Source: Marinobacter lutaoensis (GTDB lineage: Bacteria > Pseudomonadota > Gammaproteobacteria > Pseudomonadales > Oleiphilaceae). From it: a stretch of DNA of 64,000 nt. The position numbers and the translations under genes are program-made. Below the pieces are notes generated by a model. That model made no database searches, had not been told where the DNA came from, and worked only from the letters and a program-made list of their open reading frames with translations. Location of the stretch: positions 186,001-250,000 of the forward strand of contig NZ_MSCW01000004.1 in NCBI RefSeq assembly GCF_001981305.1, given 5' to 3'. Below are positions 52,472-62,486 of this stretch, piece after piece; position 1 is the first letter of the stretch, and every line of letters begins with the position of its first letter.

Positions 52472-53743
52472 TCAATGCAGCAGGTTCAGACGCTCGTCCA
52501 TGAACACATCCATTTCCGGGGCAAGGATGTGGACGTAGCGGTCGAAATAGAGAAACTGCTTGAGCAACAACGCGAACTCCCGGGGGAAGTGAAGACCGTG
52601 GCTCTCGCCAACCTTGACCATCTCCATCAAGATATTGTTGACGTCCTCTTCGGCCTGGTCCGCCTGGTAGGGCACCTCGTCCGGGACCATCGCGTCCATC
52701 TGCCGGTACAGCCGGCGCAGATCCTCGGCCAAATCGGCAACCTTTACTCGCTGATGGGTCACACCGATCCGCACCATGGCATCGGCCATGCCATCAAAAT
52801 TCCCCACCATGATCGCGGAAATAAAGTCGCTCACTGCCTGCCAGGTATCCGGCCGGATGCGCCCGACAATGCCGAAGTCGATGAAGCCGACCCGGCCGTC
52901 ACGCAGCACCATCAGGTTGCCGGCGTGCACGTCGGCGTGGAAGAACTCGCACTGGGTCAGGCTGGCGAACCAGGTGTTCATCGCGGTGATCAGCGTGTGT
53001 TCCGGATCCCGGGCATACCCGCGGATGCTTTCCAGATCGGTCAGCGGCACGCCATGGAAACGCTCCATGGTGAGAATGCGGCGGGTGCTGCAGTGCTCGT
53101 ACACCCGGGGACAGGTAGCGTCCTGGTTGTGGGTGTCGTGCAGGAACTGCCGAAACACCTTGAGGTTGTGGGCTTCCTTGATGAAGTCACATTCCTCCAT
53201 CATGGTGCGCTGGATTTCCTCGACGATGCCGGATAGAGAGGTCCAGGACAGCTTCGGCGCCAGGGTTTCCAGCACCCGGGCCGACAGGTAGAGGAAATTC
53301 AGGTCGGTCAGCAGAATGTTTTCCACACCCGGCTTCTGCACCTTGATCACCACGTCCTCGCCGGTGACCAGCCGGGCAGCGTGCACCTGGGCAATGGATG
53401 CGGACGCCAGGGCCACCGGATCGATCTCCGCGTACACGGATTCAATCGGCCGCCCGAGCTCGTCCCGGATGATCTTACGGATGACGCCGAACGGCAGGCT
53501 CGGCGTGCGGTCCAGGCAGTACTGGAACTCCTCCACGTACTCCTTGGGGAAAAAGGTGGGCGAGCTGGCGATGAACTGCCCCAGCTTGATGTAGGTCGCA
53601 CCCAGGGATTCGAATGTCTGCCGCAGCAGGCGTGGGGCCGGCGGCCGATCACCACGCAACCAGTTGACTCCGGTGCGCCCGAGAACCGCCAGAGTCTGAC
53701 CAATCCGAAACGCACCCTTGATGCCGTTCGTCACCGTACCCAT
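52472..53743 (-). CDS. ABC1/UbiB (AarF)-family atypical protein kinase-like protein
   Basis: A 423-residue member of the ABC1/COQ8/UbiB family. Landmarks are LGATYIKLGQFIASSPTFFPKEY (KxGQ motif, about residue 50), an Ala-rich nucleotide loop region ALASASIAQVH, VVIKVQKPGV, EECDFIKEAHN, FHADVHAGNLMVLRDGRVGFIDFGIVG (catalytic loop and DFG). It lacks the long C-terminal membrane helices of UbiB, so it is not ubiB itself. Family members support ubiquinone or lipid metabolism. It sits between dnaN and recF, where most bacteria have nothing. Confidence 0.88.
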   Translation of the reverse strand: MGTVTNGIKGAFRIGQTLAVLGRTGVNWLRGDRPPAPRLLRQTFESLGATYIKLGQFIASSPTFFPKEYVEEFQYCLDRTPSLPFGVIRKIIRDELGRPIESVYAEIDPVALASASIAQVHAARLVTGEDVVIKVQKPGVENILLTDLNFLYLSARVLETLAPKLSWTSLSGIVEEIQRTMMEECDFIKEAHNLKVFRQFLHDTHNQDATCPRVYEHCSTRRILTMERFHGVPLTDLESIRGYARDPEHTLITAMNTWFASLTQCEFFHADVHAGNLMVLRDGRVGFIDFGIVGRIRPDTWQAVSDFISAIMVGNFDGMADAMVRIGVTHQRVKVADLAEDLRRLYRQMDAMVPDEVPYQADQAEEDVNNILMEMVKVGESHGLHFPREFALLLKQFLYFDRYVHILAPEMDVFMDERLNLLH

Positions 53744-53762
53744 CCTTCGATACCCTCCTCAA

Positions 53763-53791
53763 CGTTGCCCCCGGGAAACACGGGGGCAACG
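53763..53791. other. Perfect hairpin between dnaN and the ABC1 kinase gene
   Basis: CGTTGCCCCC and GGGGGCAACG form a 10-bp stem with a 9-nt loop, just before the ribosome site (GAGGAGG) of the kinase gene. There is no T-tract in either direction, so it may be an RNA-processing or stability hairpin rather than a terminator. Confidence 0.45.
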
Positions 53792-53806
53792 AGCTCCCGC
53801 GCCCGC

Positions 53807-54910
53807 CTACAACCGCATCGGCATGACCACATACAGGCAGCGGTTGTCGTTCTCCGCTTCAATGAGCGCGCTGCTGTTGGGGTTGGACAGCGTGATCCGG
53901 ACCCGGTCTTCGTCCAGCGCGTTCATCACGTCCACCAGATAGCCTACATTAAAGCCGATCTGCAGGGATTCGCCCTGATACTCCACCGGCAAGGCATCTT
54001 CGGCCTGTTCCTGATCCGGGTTGTTGGCGAACACCTGCAGCTGGTCGGTCGACAGGTTCAGGCGCACGCCCCGGATGTTCTCGTGGGACAGGATGCCGGC
54101 CCGCTGCAGGGTGTTCTTGAGCGCGAGTCGGTCGGCCAGCACCACCTTGTCACCCCCCCGGGGGATCACCCGGTTGTAGTCCGGGAACTTGCCCTCGATC
54201 AGCTTGGAGGTGAAGGTGTAGGCCCCCACCGTGGCCCGCAGGTGGTTGTCGCCGATCACCAGTGTGACCGGAGTTTCCACGTCATCCAGCAACCGCGCCA
54301 GCTCCAGCACCCCTTTTCGCGGCACGATCACCTGACGCAGGTCGGCGCAGCCGGTGGCCAGCGTCAGATGCGCCAGCGCCAGGCGGTGTCCGTCGGTGGC
54401 CACGGTGCGGACATGGTCGCTGGCCACTTCCAGCAACAGGCCGTTGAGGTAATAACGGACATCCTGCTGGGCCATGGCGAAGGCGGTGGCATCCAGCATC
54501 CGTCCCAGCTCTTTCTGGGGCAGTTCCAGCCGGAAGCTTTCCGGTTCATCCTCCACGTTCGGGAAATGCTCGGCCGGCAGCGTGGATAGGGTGAAGTGAC
54601 TGTTGCCCGAGCGCAGATGCAGCCGGTCTCCTTCCAGCGCCAGCTCAATCGGTGATTCATCATTGAGGGCCCGGCTGATGTCCGCCAATTTGCGCGCGGG
54701 TACGGTGATGCGGCCCGGCTGGTCCACGTGCACCGGTGTCACCCGGGCCACCAGTTCCACTTCCATGTTGGTACCGGTCAGGGTCAGGGTCGAGTCCTCG
54801 GCCACCAGCAGGACGTTGGAGAGTACCGGCATGGTCTGTTTCTTTTCTACCACGCCGGCAATGCTCTGCAGCGGGGTAAGCAGGGATTCACGGCTGATCG
54901 TCAGTTTCAT
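53807..54910 (-). CDS. dnaN: DNA polymerase III sliding clamp, beta subunit
   Basis: A 367-residue ring-forming clamp, same length as E. coli DnaN (366). It starts MKLTISRESLLTPLQSIAGVVEKKQTMPVLSNVLL, a family hallmark, and ends YVVMPMRL, with the hydrophobic partner-binding pocket. Three similar domains are expected. It follows dnaA by 54 nt in the same direction and precedes the ABC1 kinase gene. Confidence 0.98.
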   Translation of the reverse strand: MKLTISRESLLTPLQSIAGVVEKKQTMPVLSNVLLVAEDSTLTLTGTNMEVELVARVTPVHVDQPGRITVPARKLADISRALNDESPIELALEGDRLHLRSGNSHFTLSTLPAEHFPNVEDEPESFRLELPQKELGRMLDATAFAMAQQDVRYYLNGLLLEVASDHVRTVATDGHRLALAHLTLATGCADLRQVIVPRKGVLELARLLDDVETPVTLVIGDNHLRATVGAYTFTSKLIEGKFPDYNRVIPRGGDKVVLADRLALKNTLQRAGILSHENIRGVRLNLSTDQLQVFANNPDQEQAEDALPVEYQGESLQIGFNVGYLVDVMNALDEDRVRITLSNPNSSALIEAENDNRCLYVVMPMRL

Positions 54911-54964
54911 GGCACTCAGCTTTCTTTTCCGTTGACAAGTGAATGGTGTCGCTAACGCCCGGCA

Positions 54965-56434
54965 TCAGGTGGTCAGCAATCTCATAAAGTTCTGATAATC
55001 CTCACGAATCCCAGGATCTGTCTCCTGCAGCTCCTGGATTTTCTTGCACGCGTGCAGCACCGTGGTGTGGTCGCGCCCGCCAAAGGCATCGCCAATCTCC
55101 GGCAAGCTGTGGTTGGTCAGTTCCTTGGCCAACGCCATGGCGACCTGCCGCGGCCGGGTCACCGTCCGGGTCCGACGCTTGGACAGCAGGTCGGCCACCT
55201 TGATCTTGTAGTACTCCGCCACGGTACGCTGGATATTGTCGATACTGACCTGCTTCTCGTGCAATGCCAGCAGGTCCTTCAGGCTTTCCCGGATAAATGC
55301 CGGGGTAATCTCCGAACCGGTGAAGTGAGCATTCGCTATCACCAGACGAAGTGCACCTTCAAGCTCACGCACGTTGGATCGGATTTTCTGGGCGATGAAG
55401 AACGCCGCTTCGCTGCTGAGCTTGACGTTCGCCTGCTCCGCCTTCTTCATCAGGATCGCCACCCGGGTTTCCAGCTCCGGCGGCTCCACCATCACGGTCA
55501 GTCCCCAGCCAAACCGGGATTTCAGCCGCTCCTCCATATCCGAAATTTCCTTCGGGAACCGGTCACAGGTGACGATCACCTGCTGGCCCCCTTCCAGCAG
55601 CGCGTTGAAGGTATGGAAAAACTCCTCCTGGGAGCGCTCCTTGCGGGCAAAAAACTGAATGTCGTCGATCAGCAACGCGTCCACCGAGCGGTAATAGCGT
55701 TTGAACTCGTTGATCGCGTTCAGCTGCAACGCCTTGACCATGTCCGCGACGAACCGTTCCGAACGTAGATACACCACCTTCGCCCGGGGATTGCGACGCA
55801 CGATCTCGTTGCCGATCGCGTGCATCAAGTGCGTTTTCCCCAGCCCCACGCCGCCATAAAGGAACAACGGGTTATAGGCGCCCCCCGGATTTTCCGCCAC
55901 CTGCATGGAGGCAGCCCGGGCCAGCTGGTTGGACTTACCCTCGACAAAGGTTTCAAACGTAAAGGTCTCGTTCAGGAAACTCTGATGCTTGATGTCGCCC
56001 TCGACCTGCACCTCGCGCCGCTCGGACTCACTCTTGCTGGCCCGCACCACAGTCGCGGGCCCGGCCACGGTCGCCGCCACCCCCTGTTCCTCCTCGGTGA
56101 CCGGACCGGCGGTTTCATCCGGCACATGACCGTTCACCGTTGCCCTCGGCGATTCCCGCACCGGCGCCGCCGGCGGTTCATCCGACTTCGGAGCCGATCC
56201 CACTTTCATATGCACGCGCGGTGCCTGGCCCCCGTTCAGATCCTTCAGGACTTCCTCGATCCGCCGCAGATATTTCTGGTTGACCCAGTCCATGACGAAC
56301 CGGTTCGGAGCAAACAGCACCAACTGACCGTCCCGCTGATCCGACTGCAACGGCCTCAGCCAGGTGTTGAACTGTTGCGCGGGAAACTCATCCCGGAGTA
56401 CTTCAAGACACTGATGCCACAAGCTGTTCGGCAC
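54965..56434 (-). CDS. dnaA: Chromosomal replication initiator DnaA
   Basis: A 489-residue AAA+ initiator that binds DnaA boxes and opens oriC. Domain I is at the N-terminus ([26 protein letters not shown]), a variable acidic linker at about 90-150, AAA+ domain with Walker [18 protein letters not shown], Walker [10 protein letters not shown], and domain IV with the DnaA signature [15 protein letters not shown] near the C-terminus. The start is GTG at 56434. It is the leftmost product of the origin region, divergent from rpmH. Confidence 0.98.
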   Translation of the reverse strand: MPNSLWHQCLEVLRDEFPAQQFNTWLRPLQSDQRDGQLVLFAPNRFVMDWVNQKYLRRIEEVLKDLNGGQAPRVHMKVGSAPKSDEPPAAPVRESPRATVNGHVPDETAGPVTEEEQGVAATVAGPATVVRASKSESERREVQVEGDIKHQSFLNETFTFETFVEGKSNQLARAASMQVAENPGGAYNPLFLYGGVGLGKTHLMHAIGNEIVRRNPRAKVVYLRSERFVADMVKALQLNAINEFKRYYRSVDALLIDDIQFFARKERSQEEFFHTFNALLEGGQQVIVTCDRFPKEISDMEERLKSRFGWGLTVMVEPPELETRVAILMKKAEQANVKLSSEAAFFIAQKIRSNVRELEGALRLVIANAHFTGSEITPAFIRESLKDLLALHEKQVSIDNIQRTVAEYYKIKVADLLSKRRTRTVTRPRQVAMALAKELTNHSLPEIGDAFGGRDHTTVLHACKKIQELQETDPGIREDYQNFMRLLTT

Positions 56435-56559
56435 GACCGCCTGCTCCCGATAAGACTGACGTTCCTATTGACCGGACAAGGAATCCGATACCAAGAGGTG
56501 ACCGCCGATTCTACCGTGACGCCGTGGCCAGTAAAAGGGTGAGACTCCGGTCATAAACA

Positions 56560-56915
56560 GGCTGTGGAAATTTAACATTTTCAATAACAATAGCTTACGA
56601 ACTTACCTACAAGGTTGTGTACAGCGAACTTTTGTCAAAAAAGTTACCCACAGGGCTGTGTGTACACCCTGCTTGCAACCCTGTTAGGAAGACCGGGAGC
56701 GTCCGGTGGATAACCCGACCCCGATCGGAATCGTCGACTTTCCCACAATCCGTCGCGTCCCCCTCCACAGAGCTCACCGGCCCTTGTCAAGACCCTTTTC
56801 AACGATACAACTTTTTGATTTTAAAGACTAAAAATGGTTTTTCCACAGAAACCTTGGAGACTAACAGCAGTAATAATTAATCCTTAAAGAATTCATAAAA
56901 GACCTACTGATTTTT
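56560..56915. other. oriC: Predicted chromosomal origin oriC
   Basis: The 647-nt gap between dnaA and rpmH is AT-rich and free of genes. DnaA-box-like 9-mers are at 56563-56571 (minus, ATTTCCACA), 56644-56652 (TTACCCACA), 56705-56713 (minus, TTATCCACC) and 56839-56847 (TTTTCCACA); each is an exact or one-mismatch match to TTWTNCACA. An AT-rich stretch at about 56869-56915 next to the last box is a good unwinding element. Its place matches the Pseudomonas oriC between dnaA and rpmH. Confidence 0.8.
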
Positions 56916-56977
56916 TTACTGCGCCGGAGGCTCGGCGAGCCCCTCGGGAACCCCTCCAGCCACGACGCCACAAGCCA

Positions 56978-57006
56978 TTGAACTTTTGCCGGGATTTGCA
57001 TAGAAT
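56978..57006 (+). promoter_or_regulatory. Sigma-70 promoter for rpmH-rnpA
   Basis: TTGAAC (56978-56983), 17-nt spacer and TAGAAT (57001-57006), about 75 nt before rpmH. A near-consensus promoter at the usual place. Confidence 0.8.
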
Positions 57007-57081
57007 GCCGCACCTGTTTTGGCTGTACATTTTCCAGCCAGTTACTGACTTCCAAAACTTACCCGTTGTGAGATCGTCACC

Positions 57082-57216
57082 ATGAAAAGAACGTTTCAAC
57101 CGAGCGTCCTGAAGCGCAAGCGCGTACACGGCTTCCGTGCCCGTATGGCCACTGCCAACGGCCGCAAGGTTCTGTCCCGTCGTCGTGCCAAGGGTCGCGC
57201 TCGTCTGTCCGCGTAA
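57082..57216 (+). CDS. rpmH: 50S ribosomal protein L34
   Basis: A 44-residue, very basic protein, [14 protein letters not shown] at the start and [12 protein letters not shown] at the end, the classic L34 sequence. It binds 23S rRNA in the large subunit. It is the first gene right of oriC, with rnpA 14 nt after it. Confidence 0.98.
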   Translation: MKRTFQPSVLKRKRVHGFRARMATANGRKVLSRRRAKGRARLSA

Positions 57217-57230
57217 CAACCTGCTTGCTC

Positions 57231-57638
57231 ATGAAGGCTTTGGGTTTTCCGAAAGCTCACCGTCTGTTGCGGCCCGCGGATTACAGCAAAGTCTTCAATG
57301 ACGTACAGCTGAAGGTTTCGCATCGGAACTTTCTGATCCTGGCAACGCCGAACCCGTTCGGTCATGCCAGGATCGGCTTGGTGTTTTCCAAGAAACACCT
57401 TAAGCTGGCCGTCCAGAGAAACCGCGTCAAACGCCAGGTCAGGGAAACCTTCCGGCGTCAGCGGGAGTTGCCCGCCGTTGACATCGTGATTCTCGGTCGG
57501 CAGGGCCTCGCGGACCTCGACAACGCATCGCTTCAGGCCATCCTGAACGAGCTCTGGCGCCGGCTTAGAAAAAAATACCGTCAGTCATCGCCACCCGAGG
57601 CGGCTGAGTCTCAGCCTGCCGGTAGAGGAACGGGTTAA
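57231..57638 (+). CDS. rnpA: Ribonuclease P protein component
   Basis: A 135-residue basic protein that helps the RNase P RNA trim tRNA 5' leaders. The RNR motif is [15 protein letters not shown] at about residue 60, with LGLVF-like strand [15 protein letters not shown] before it. The ATG at 57231 is preferred to a TTG two codons upstream because the N-terminus [13 protein letters not shown] fits the family. Its stop overlaps the yidD start by 1 nt (TAATG). Confidence 0.96.
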   Translation: MKALGFPKAHRLLRPADYSKVFNDVQLKVSHRNFLILATPNPFGHARIGLVFSKKHLKLAVQRNRVKRQVRETFRRQRELPAVDIVILGRQGLADLDNASLQAILNELWRRLRKKYRQSSPPEAAESQPAGRGTG

Positions 57639-57886
57639 TGCGCCAACTGTTGCTTCTGCCCATCCGCTTCTATCAGTACGCGATCAGTCCCCTGATGGCG
57701 AGCCACTGCCGCCACTACCCAACCTGTTCTCAATACGCGGTCGAAGCCATCAATCGTCACGGTGCCGTCAAGGGCTCCATCCTTGCACTTCGCCGTCTCG
57801 GCCGATGCCACCCCTGGAGTGAAGGCGGTTACGATCCGGTTCCAGGTACCGAGCATTCCCCTCAAACAACCCAGACCAGACAGTAA
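57638..57886 (+). CDS. yidD: Membrane protein insertion efficiency factor
   Basis: An 82-residue peripheral inner-membrane protein. [29 protein letters not shown] and [15 protein letters not shown] are the DUF37 hallmarks, with conserved cysteines. It assists YidC-mediated insertion. It is coupled to rnpA by a 1-nt overlap and precedes yidC by 4 nt. Confidence 0.95.
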   Translation: MRQLLLLPIRFYQYAISPLMASHCRHYPTCSQYAVEAINRHGAVKGSILALRRLGRCHPWSEGGYDPVPGTEHSPQTTQTRQ

Positions 57887-57890
57887 TTCT

Positions 57891-59603
57891 ATGGACATTC
57901 AACGCATTGTTTTGTTTGCCGGCCTGGCGATTGTCAGTTACCTGATGGTGCTCGCCTGGAACGAGGACTACCACCAGCAGCCCGTGGCCGCCACTGAGAT
58001 GGCACAGGCCCCCGCAAGCAATGCCGGTGTCAGTGGCAACGGCGACTCGATGGTGTTGCCCGGTGAGGCCTCCGGTGATCACCCCGAGGAATTCGTCACT
58101 CCGGAAACCAGCCCGTCCGTGGCCGCTTCCGGAACCGACACCACCGCGGCTGTGGATAACCCCTACGTCACGGTCCGCACCGATGTGTTCGAGATCGTCA
58201 TCAACCGGGTTTCCGGCAACATTGTCGAGAGTTCTCTGCTCCAGTACGACGCATCCCTGAACAGCAACACCCCGTTGAAACTGCTGACCCACAGCGCCAA
58301 CCGCACCTACCTGCTGGAGAGCGGGCTGATCGGCAAGAACGGTCCGGACAGCCGCGCCAACGGCGAGGCTCCGGTGTACGAAGTCAGCCGTTCCGAGTAC
58401 ACCCTGGACGATGGCCAGGACCAGCTCGCGGTGGACCTGAGCTACACCACCGATCAGGGCGTTCGCATCATCAAGCGCTACGAGTTCCAGCGGGACAGCT
58501 ACGAGATCGGTGTCAAATACCTGATCGAAAACCGCTCCGAGCAACCCTGGCAGGCCAACTTCACCGGCAAGATCGTGCGCGACGAGTCCCCCGATCCCAC
58601 CAGCCAGGCCAGCATGGGCATCCGGGCGTTTCTGGGCATGGTCATGAGCTCACCGGAGGATCCCTACGAGAAATTCAGCCTCAAGGATCTGGCCGAGAAA
58701 CGGGTAAACCAGCAGGTCACCAACGGCTGGCTGGCGTTCCTGCAACACTACTTCCTGACGGCCTGGGTTCCTGATCGCGACACTCCGGCGCAGTTCCAGA
58801 CCACCCGCCGGGGGCCGCTGCACGTGATGGGCTTTGTCTATCCGACCACCACGGTCGCGCCTGGGGAAACCGCCGAGGTCGGGGCCCGGGCCTACGTCGG
58901 GCCGAAGATCATCGACCGTCTGGAAGCGGTGGCTCCGAATCTGGACCGTACCGTGGATTTCGGCTGGCTGTTCTTCATCTCGCTGCCGCTGTTCTACATT
59001 CTGGAGTGGTTCCACGGCCTGTTTGGCAACTGGGGGGTCTCCATCATCCTGCTGACGGTGCTGGTGAAGGCGGTGTTCTTCCATCTGTCTGCCACCAGCT
59101 ACCGTTCCATGGCGAAGATGCGGGCCGTGGCGCCGCAGTTGAATCGGCTGAAGGAACTGTACGGCGACGACCGGCAGCGTATGAGCCAGGAAATGATGGC
59201 GCTGTACAAGCGGGAGAAGATCAACCCGCTTGGCGGCTGCCTGCCGGTGCTGGTGCAGATGCCGGTGTTCATTTCCCTGTACTGGGTGCTGTTCGAGAGC
59301 GTGCAGCTGCGCCATGCGCCGTTCATGCTGTGGATTCAGGATCTGTCGCAGATGGACCCGTACTTCATCCTGCCGATCCTGATGGGTGCCAGTATGTTCC
59401 TGCAGATGCACCTGAACCCGACTCCGCCGGATCCGATGCAGGCCAAGATCATGAAGCTGATGCCGTTGATCTTTACGGTGTTCTTCCTGTGGTTCCCGTC
59501 CGGTTTGGTGCTTTACTGGCTGGTCAACAACATTCTGTCGATCAGTCAGCAGTGGTACATTACCCGCAAGATCGAAGCGGAGGCGGCAGCCAGAAAGCGC
59601 TAA
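57891..59603 (+). CDS. yidC: Membrane protein insertase YidC
   Basis: A 570-residue insertase (E. coli 548). An N-terminal helix ([18 protein letters not shown], residues 6-23) is followed by the periplasmic P1 beta-domain (about 85-345) and five C-terminal helices with [19 protein letters not shown] and [21 protein letters not shown]. The ATG at 57891 begins MDIQRIVLF; the open frame upstream is part of yidD's region. A strong terminator follows. Confidence 0.97.
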   Translation: MDIQRIVLFAGLAIVSYLMVLAWNEDYHQQPVAATEMAQAPASNAGVSGNGDSMVLPGEASGDHPEEFVTPETSPSVAASGTDTTAAVDNPYVTVRTDVFEIVINRVSGNIVESSLLQYDASLNSNTPLKLLTHSANRTYLLESGLIGKNGPDSRANGEAPVYEVSRSEYTLDDGQDQLAVDLSYTTDQGVRIIKRYEFQRDSYEIGVKYLIENRSEQPWQANFTGKIVRDESPDPTSQASMGIRAFLGMVMSSPEDPYEKFSLKDLAEKRVNQQVTNGWLAFLQHYFLTAWVPDRDTPAQFQTTRRGPLHVMGFVYPTTTVAPGETAEVGARAYVGPKIIDRLEAVAPNLDRTVDFGWLFFISLPLFYILEWFHGLFGNWGVSIILLTVLVKAVFFHLSATSYRSMAKMRAVAPQLNRLKELYGDDRQRMSQEMMALYKREKINPLGGCLPVLVQMPVFISLYWVLFESVQLRHAPFMLWIQDLSQMDPYFILPILMGASMFLQMHLNPTPPDPMQAKIMKLMPLIFTVFFLWFPSGLVLYWLVNNILSISQQWYITRKIEAEAAARKR

Positions 59604-59626
59604 GGCCCGCCGCAGCCACCTGACCC

Positions 59627-59667
59627 GACAGAGGCTCCCTTCGTGGAGCCTCTGTCCGTTTTGTCTG
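59627..59667 (+). terminator. Rho-independent terminator after yidC
   Basis: A 12-bp perfect stem (59627-59638 with 59645-59656), 6-nt loop CTTCGT, then CGTTTTGTCT. It separates yidC from mnmE. Confidence 0.85.
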
Positions 59668-59691
59668 TCCATCGGAAGAAGGTTTCCAGCC

Positions 59692-61062
59692 ATGCAGGCC
59701 AGCACCGATACCATTGCCGCCATCGCCACCGCGCCCGGCCGCGCCGGCGTGGGCATTGTCCGCGTGTCCGGTGCCCGGGCCCGGGACATCGCCCGGGGCA
59801 TGCTCGGCTTTGACCCCAGGCCCCGGCACGCCCACTATGGTCCGTTCCTGGATGGCGACGGCCAGCTGATCGACGAAGGCATCGCCCTGTTTTTCCCCAA
59901 CCCCCATTCGTTCACTGGCGAGGATGTGCTGGAACTGCAGGGACACGGTGGTCCGGTCATCCTTGACCTGCTGTTACGGGAAGTCTGCCGCCGTGGCGCT
60001 CGGCTGGCCCGTCCCGGTGAATTCTCCGAACGCGCGTTCCTGAACGATAAGCTGGACCTGGCCCAGGCCGAGGCCATTGCCGATCTGATCGACAGCAGCT
60101 CGGAGCAGGCCGCCCGCTGTGCCGTTCGTTCCATGCAAGGGGTTTTTTCACGCCAGGTAGAGGATCTGGTGGAAGCGGTTACTCACTTACGTATGTACGT
60201 GGAGGCCGCCATCGACTTTCCCGAGGAAGAGATCGACTTTCTGGCCGACGGCAAGGTGGCCAGCGATCTGCATGCCCTGATCGGCCGGGTCGAGGGCATC
60301 CTGACCGAAGCCCAGCAGGGCTCGATTCTCCGCGAAGGCATGAAAGTGGTCATCGCCGGCCGCCCCAACGCCGGCAAATCCAGCCTGCTCAACGCCCTCG
60401 CCGGACGTGAGGCCGCCATTGTCACGGCCATTGAGGGCACCACCCGGGACGTGCTGCGGGAACATATCCACATCGACGGCATGCCCCTGCATGTCATCGA
60501 TACCGCCGGCCTCCGGGACAGCCCGGATGAAGTGGAACGCATCGGCATCGCCCGTGCCTGGGAAGAAATTCGCCAGGCCGACCGCATTCTGTTGATGGTG
60601 GACGCCACCACCACCGACCAGACCGATCCCCACGCCCTATGGCCGGACTTCATTGACCAGTTGCCGCCCAGCGCTCCGGTGACCGTGATCCGCAACAAGG
60701 TGGACCTGACCGGCGAGCCGGTGGGACTCAGCGAGACGCCAGGCCAAGCCGCGCCGGTGATCCGGCTGGCCGCCAAATCCGCTGAAGGCCTGGAGGTGTT
60801 GCGTAGCCACCTCAAGGCGTGCATGGGCTTTGCCACCACCACCGAAGGCGGCTTTCTGGCCCGTCGTCGTCACCTCGATGCCCTGGAACGCGCCCGCGAC
60901 GCCTTGCTTCAGGGACAGGCGCAGCTGGAAGGGTACGGCGCCGGTGAACTGCTGGCCGAGGATCTGCGCGCCGCCCAGGACGCCCTGGGCGAAATCACCG
61001 GGCGGATGACCCCGGACGACCTGCTGGGCCGGATTTTCGGCTCGTTCTGTATCGGGAAGTGA
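59692..61062 (+). CDS. mnmE: tRNA uridine-5-carboxymethylaminomethyl modification GTPase MnmE
   Basis: A 456-residue GTPase that works with MnmG to form cmnm5U34 in tRNAs. The N-terminal folate-binding domain covers about 1-120. The G domain begins with G1 GRPNAGKS (223-230), and contains [15 protein letters not shown] and NKVDL. It ends with the functional Cys in FGSFCIGK. The final 18 bases, TTCTGTATCGGGAAGTGA (61045-61062), correspond to the SGI1-family attachment site, and an integrase gene follows directly, so the 3' end is probably the element's left junction. Confidence 0.97.
   Translation: MQASTDTIAAIATAPGRAGVGIVRVSGARARDIARGMLGFDPRPRHAHYGPFLDGDGQLIDEGIALFFPNPHSFTGEDVLELQGHGGPVILDLLLREVCRRGARLARPGEFSERAFLNDKLDLAQAEAIADLIDSSSEQAARCAVRSMQGVFSRQVEDLVEAVTHLRMYVEAAIDFPEEEIDFLADGKVASDLHALIGRVEGILTEAQQGSILREGMKVVIAGRPNAGKSSLLNALAGREAAIVTAIEGTTRDVLREHIHIDGMPLHVIDTAGLRDSPDEVERIGIARAWEEIRQADRILLMVDATTTDQTDPHALWPDFIDQLPPSAPVTVIRNKVDLTGEPVGLSETPGQAAPVIRLAAKSAEGLEVLRSHLKACMGFATTTEGGFLARRRHLDALERARDALLQGQAQLEGYGAGELLAEDLRAAQDALGEITGRMTPDDLLGRIFGSFCIGK
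61045..61062. other. attL: Probable attL of an SGI1-type element in the mnmE 3' end
   Basis: TTCTGTATCGGGAAGTGA is the last 18 bases of mnmE. SGI1 integrates in the last 18 bp of this gene (known). Composition changes to AT-rich straight after. The right copy would lie beyond the window. Confidence 0.65.
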
Positions 61063-61092
61063 ACCTCATTCTGAAGTGGTAAAGCCCCGTGA

Positions 61093-61104
61093 AACCCATC
61101 AAAA
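61093..61104. repeat. 12-bp inverted repeat, left copy (AAACCCATCAAA)
   Basis: AAACCCATCAAA; its exact reverse complement is at 62878-62889 upstream of xis. Possibly a recombinase or excisionase binding site. Confidence 0.4.
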
Positions 61105-61183
61105 CATATCAAAATAACTTATTGTTTTCTAAGGACAATATTCGCTTTTACCTCAAAAACCTTTTTCCCGCGTTTTCTTCTAA

Positions 61184-61264
61184 TTTGCTCCGTTTCACTA
61201 TAAATTGATCCCGATTTGCTCCAAGGTTAGAATTCGGGAGCAATGGGATCAAAATTGGAGCAAA
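61184..61264. promoter_or_regulatory. Cluster of four TTTGCTCC/GGAGCAA repeats before int
   Basis: TTTGCTCC occurs at 61184-61191 and 61215-61222, GGAGCAA inverted at 61237-61243, GGAGCAAA at 61257-61264, the last forming the ribosome site of int. The related ATTGATCCC and GGGATCAAAATT extend the symmetry. These are plausible integrase arm sites or an operator for int autoregulation. Confidence 0.5.
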
Positions 61265-61265
61265 C

Positions 61266-62486
61266 ATGAAGGTATCTGTTAACAAGAGGAACCCCAACTC
61301 GAAGGGGCTACAGCAGCTTCGCCTGGTGTACTACTACGGTGTGGTCGAAGGGGAGGACGGAAAAAAGCGGCCTAAGCGGGATTACGAGCCTCTTGAGCTG
61401 TACGTGTATCACAACCCCAAGACCCAGGCTGAGCGGCAGCACAACAAGGAGATGATGCGTCAGGCAGAAGCTGCGAGGTCTGCACGTCTCGTTGAAGCAC
61501 ATGCCAATAAATTCCAGCTTGAAGACCGCGTGAAACTGGCCTCAAGCTTCTTCGACTACTACGACCAATTAACCTCGACCAAAGAATCCGGAAGCGCATC
61601 TAATTATTCAATCTGGATCTCGGCAGGTAAGCACCTCAGAAACTACCACGGCAGAGCTGAACTCACCTTTGAGGAGATTGATAAGCAGTTTCTTGAAGGC
61701 TTACGGAAGTACCTACTGGAGGAGAAGCTCACCAAATCGAAAACCAAGCTTGCCAAAAATACTGCATCGAGCTACTTCAATAAGATCCGAGCTGCTCTGA
61801 ATGAAGCATATCGAGAGGGCATCATCAGGGATAATCCGGTTCAACGAGTGAAAAGTGTCAAGCCAGAGAACACTAAGCGAACCTACCTCTCACTGGATGA
61901 GGTTCGAGCGTTGACAAAAGCGGAATGTCGCTACGATGTCCTGAAGCGGGCTTTTTTGTTCAGTTGCACTACCGGTCTCCGGTGGAGTGACATCAATAAA
62001 CTCACATGGAGTGAAATCGAAGAGTTTGAGCCTGGCCACTATCGAATCATTTTTGACCAGAAAAAGCTTAAGAACGGTGGAAAATCCCTTGTATATCTGG
62101 ACCTTCCAGATTCGGCTGTAAAGCTGTTGGATATAGATCGAAAGGGCGAACCAGAAGACAGAGTGTTCGTCGGCCTAAAATACAACAGCTACTTTAATGT
62201 GGCTTTAGAGAAGTGGGCAATGAGAGCTGGAATAACAAAGCATGTCACGTTTCACGTCGGGAGACATACATTCGCCGTAGCCCAACTTAACCGTGGTGTT
62301 GATATTTATTCTCTTTCTCGGCTCCTTGGACACTCAGAGCTGAGAACAACTGAAGACTATGCTGATATTCTCGAAAGCCGTCGAGTAACGGCCATGAGAA
62401 GCTTTCCAGACATATTCAAAGAGCGTGAAAGTGAGAATAACAGATGCTCCCATTGCGGGCAGGCAGTCCCCATGGCTATCGCTTAG
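61266..62486 (+). CDS. int: Tyrosine recombinase (integrase) of an SGI1-type element
   Basis: A 406-residue site-specific recombinase. An N-terminal arm-binding domain (about 1-80), SAM-like core-binding domain (about 85-190) and catalytic domain follow. The catalytic residues are visible: R239 (TTGLRWSDINKL), H330-x-x-R333 (FHVGRHTFA), H356 (LLGHSE) and nucleophile Y365 (TTEDYADIL). A CSHC pair (394-397) ends the protein. GGAG precedes the ATG at 61266. Codon use is clearly more AT-rich than in mnmE. The 406-aa length and position beside mnmE are close to SGI1 Int as I recall it (about 405 aa). It overlaps xis by 11 nt tail to tail. Confidence 0.93.
   Translation: MKVSVNKRNPNSKGLQQLRLVYYYGVVEGEDGKKRPKRDYEPLELYVYHNPKTQAERQHNKEMMRQAEAARSARLVEAHANKFQLEDRVKLASSFFDYYDQLTSTKESGSASNYSIWISAGKHLRNYHGRAELTFEEIDKQFLEGLRKYLLEEKLTKSKTKLAKNTASSYFNKIRAALNEAYREGIIRDNPVQRVKSVKPENTKRTYLSLDEVRALTKAECRYDVLKRAFLFSCTTGLRWSDINKLTWSEIEEFEPGHYRIIFDQKKLKNGGKSLVYLDLPDSAVKLLDIDRKGEPEDRVFVGLKYNSYFNVALEKWAMRAGITKHVTFHVGRHTFAVAQLNRGVDIYSLSRLLGHSELRTTEDYADILESRRVTAMRSFPDIFKERESENNRCSHCGQAVPMAIA

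Noticed and set aside
53763..53791. Intrinsic terminator after dnaN
   Set aside because: Perfect stem but no T-tract on either strand; kept only as an unexplained hairpin.
57225..57230. TTG start for rnpA two codons upstream
   Set aside because: The ATG at 57231 gives the usual N-terminus [13 protein letters not shown].
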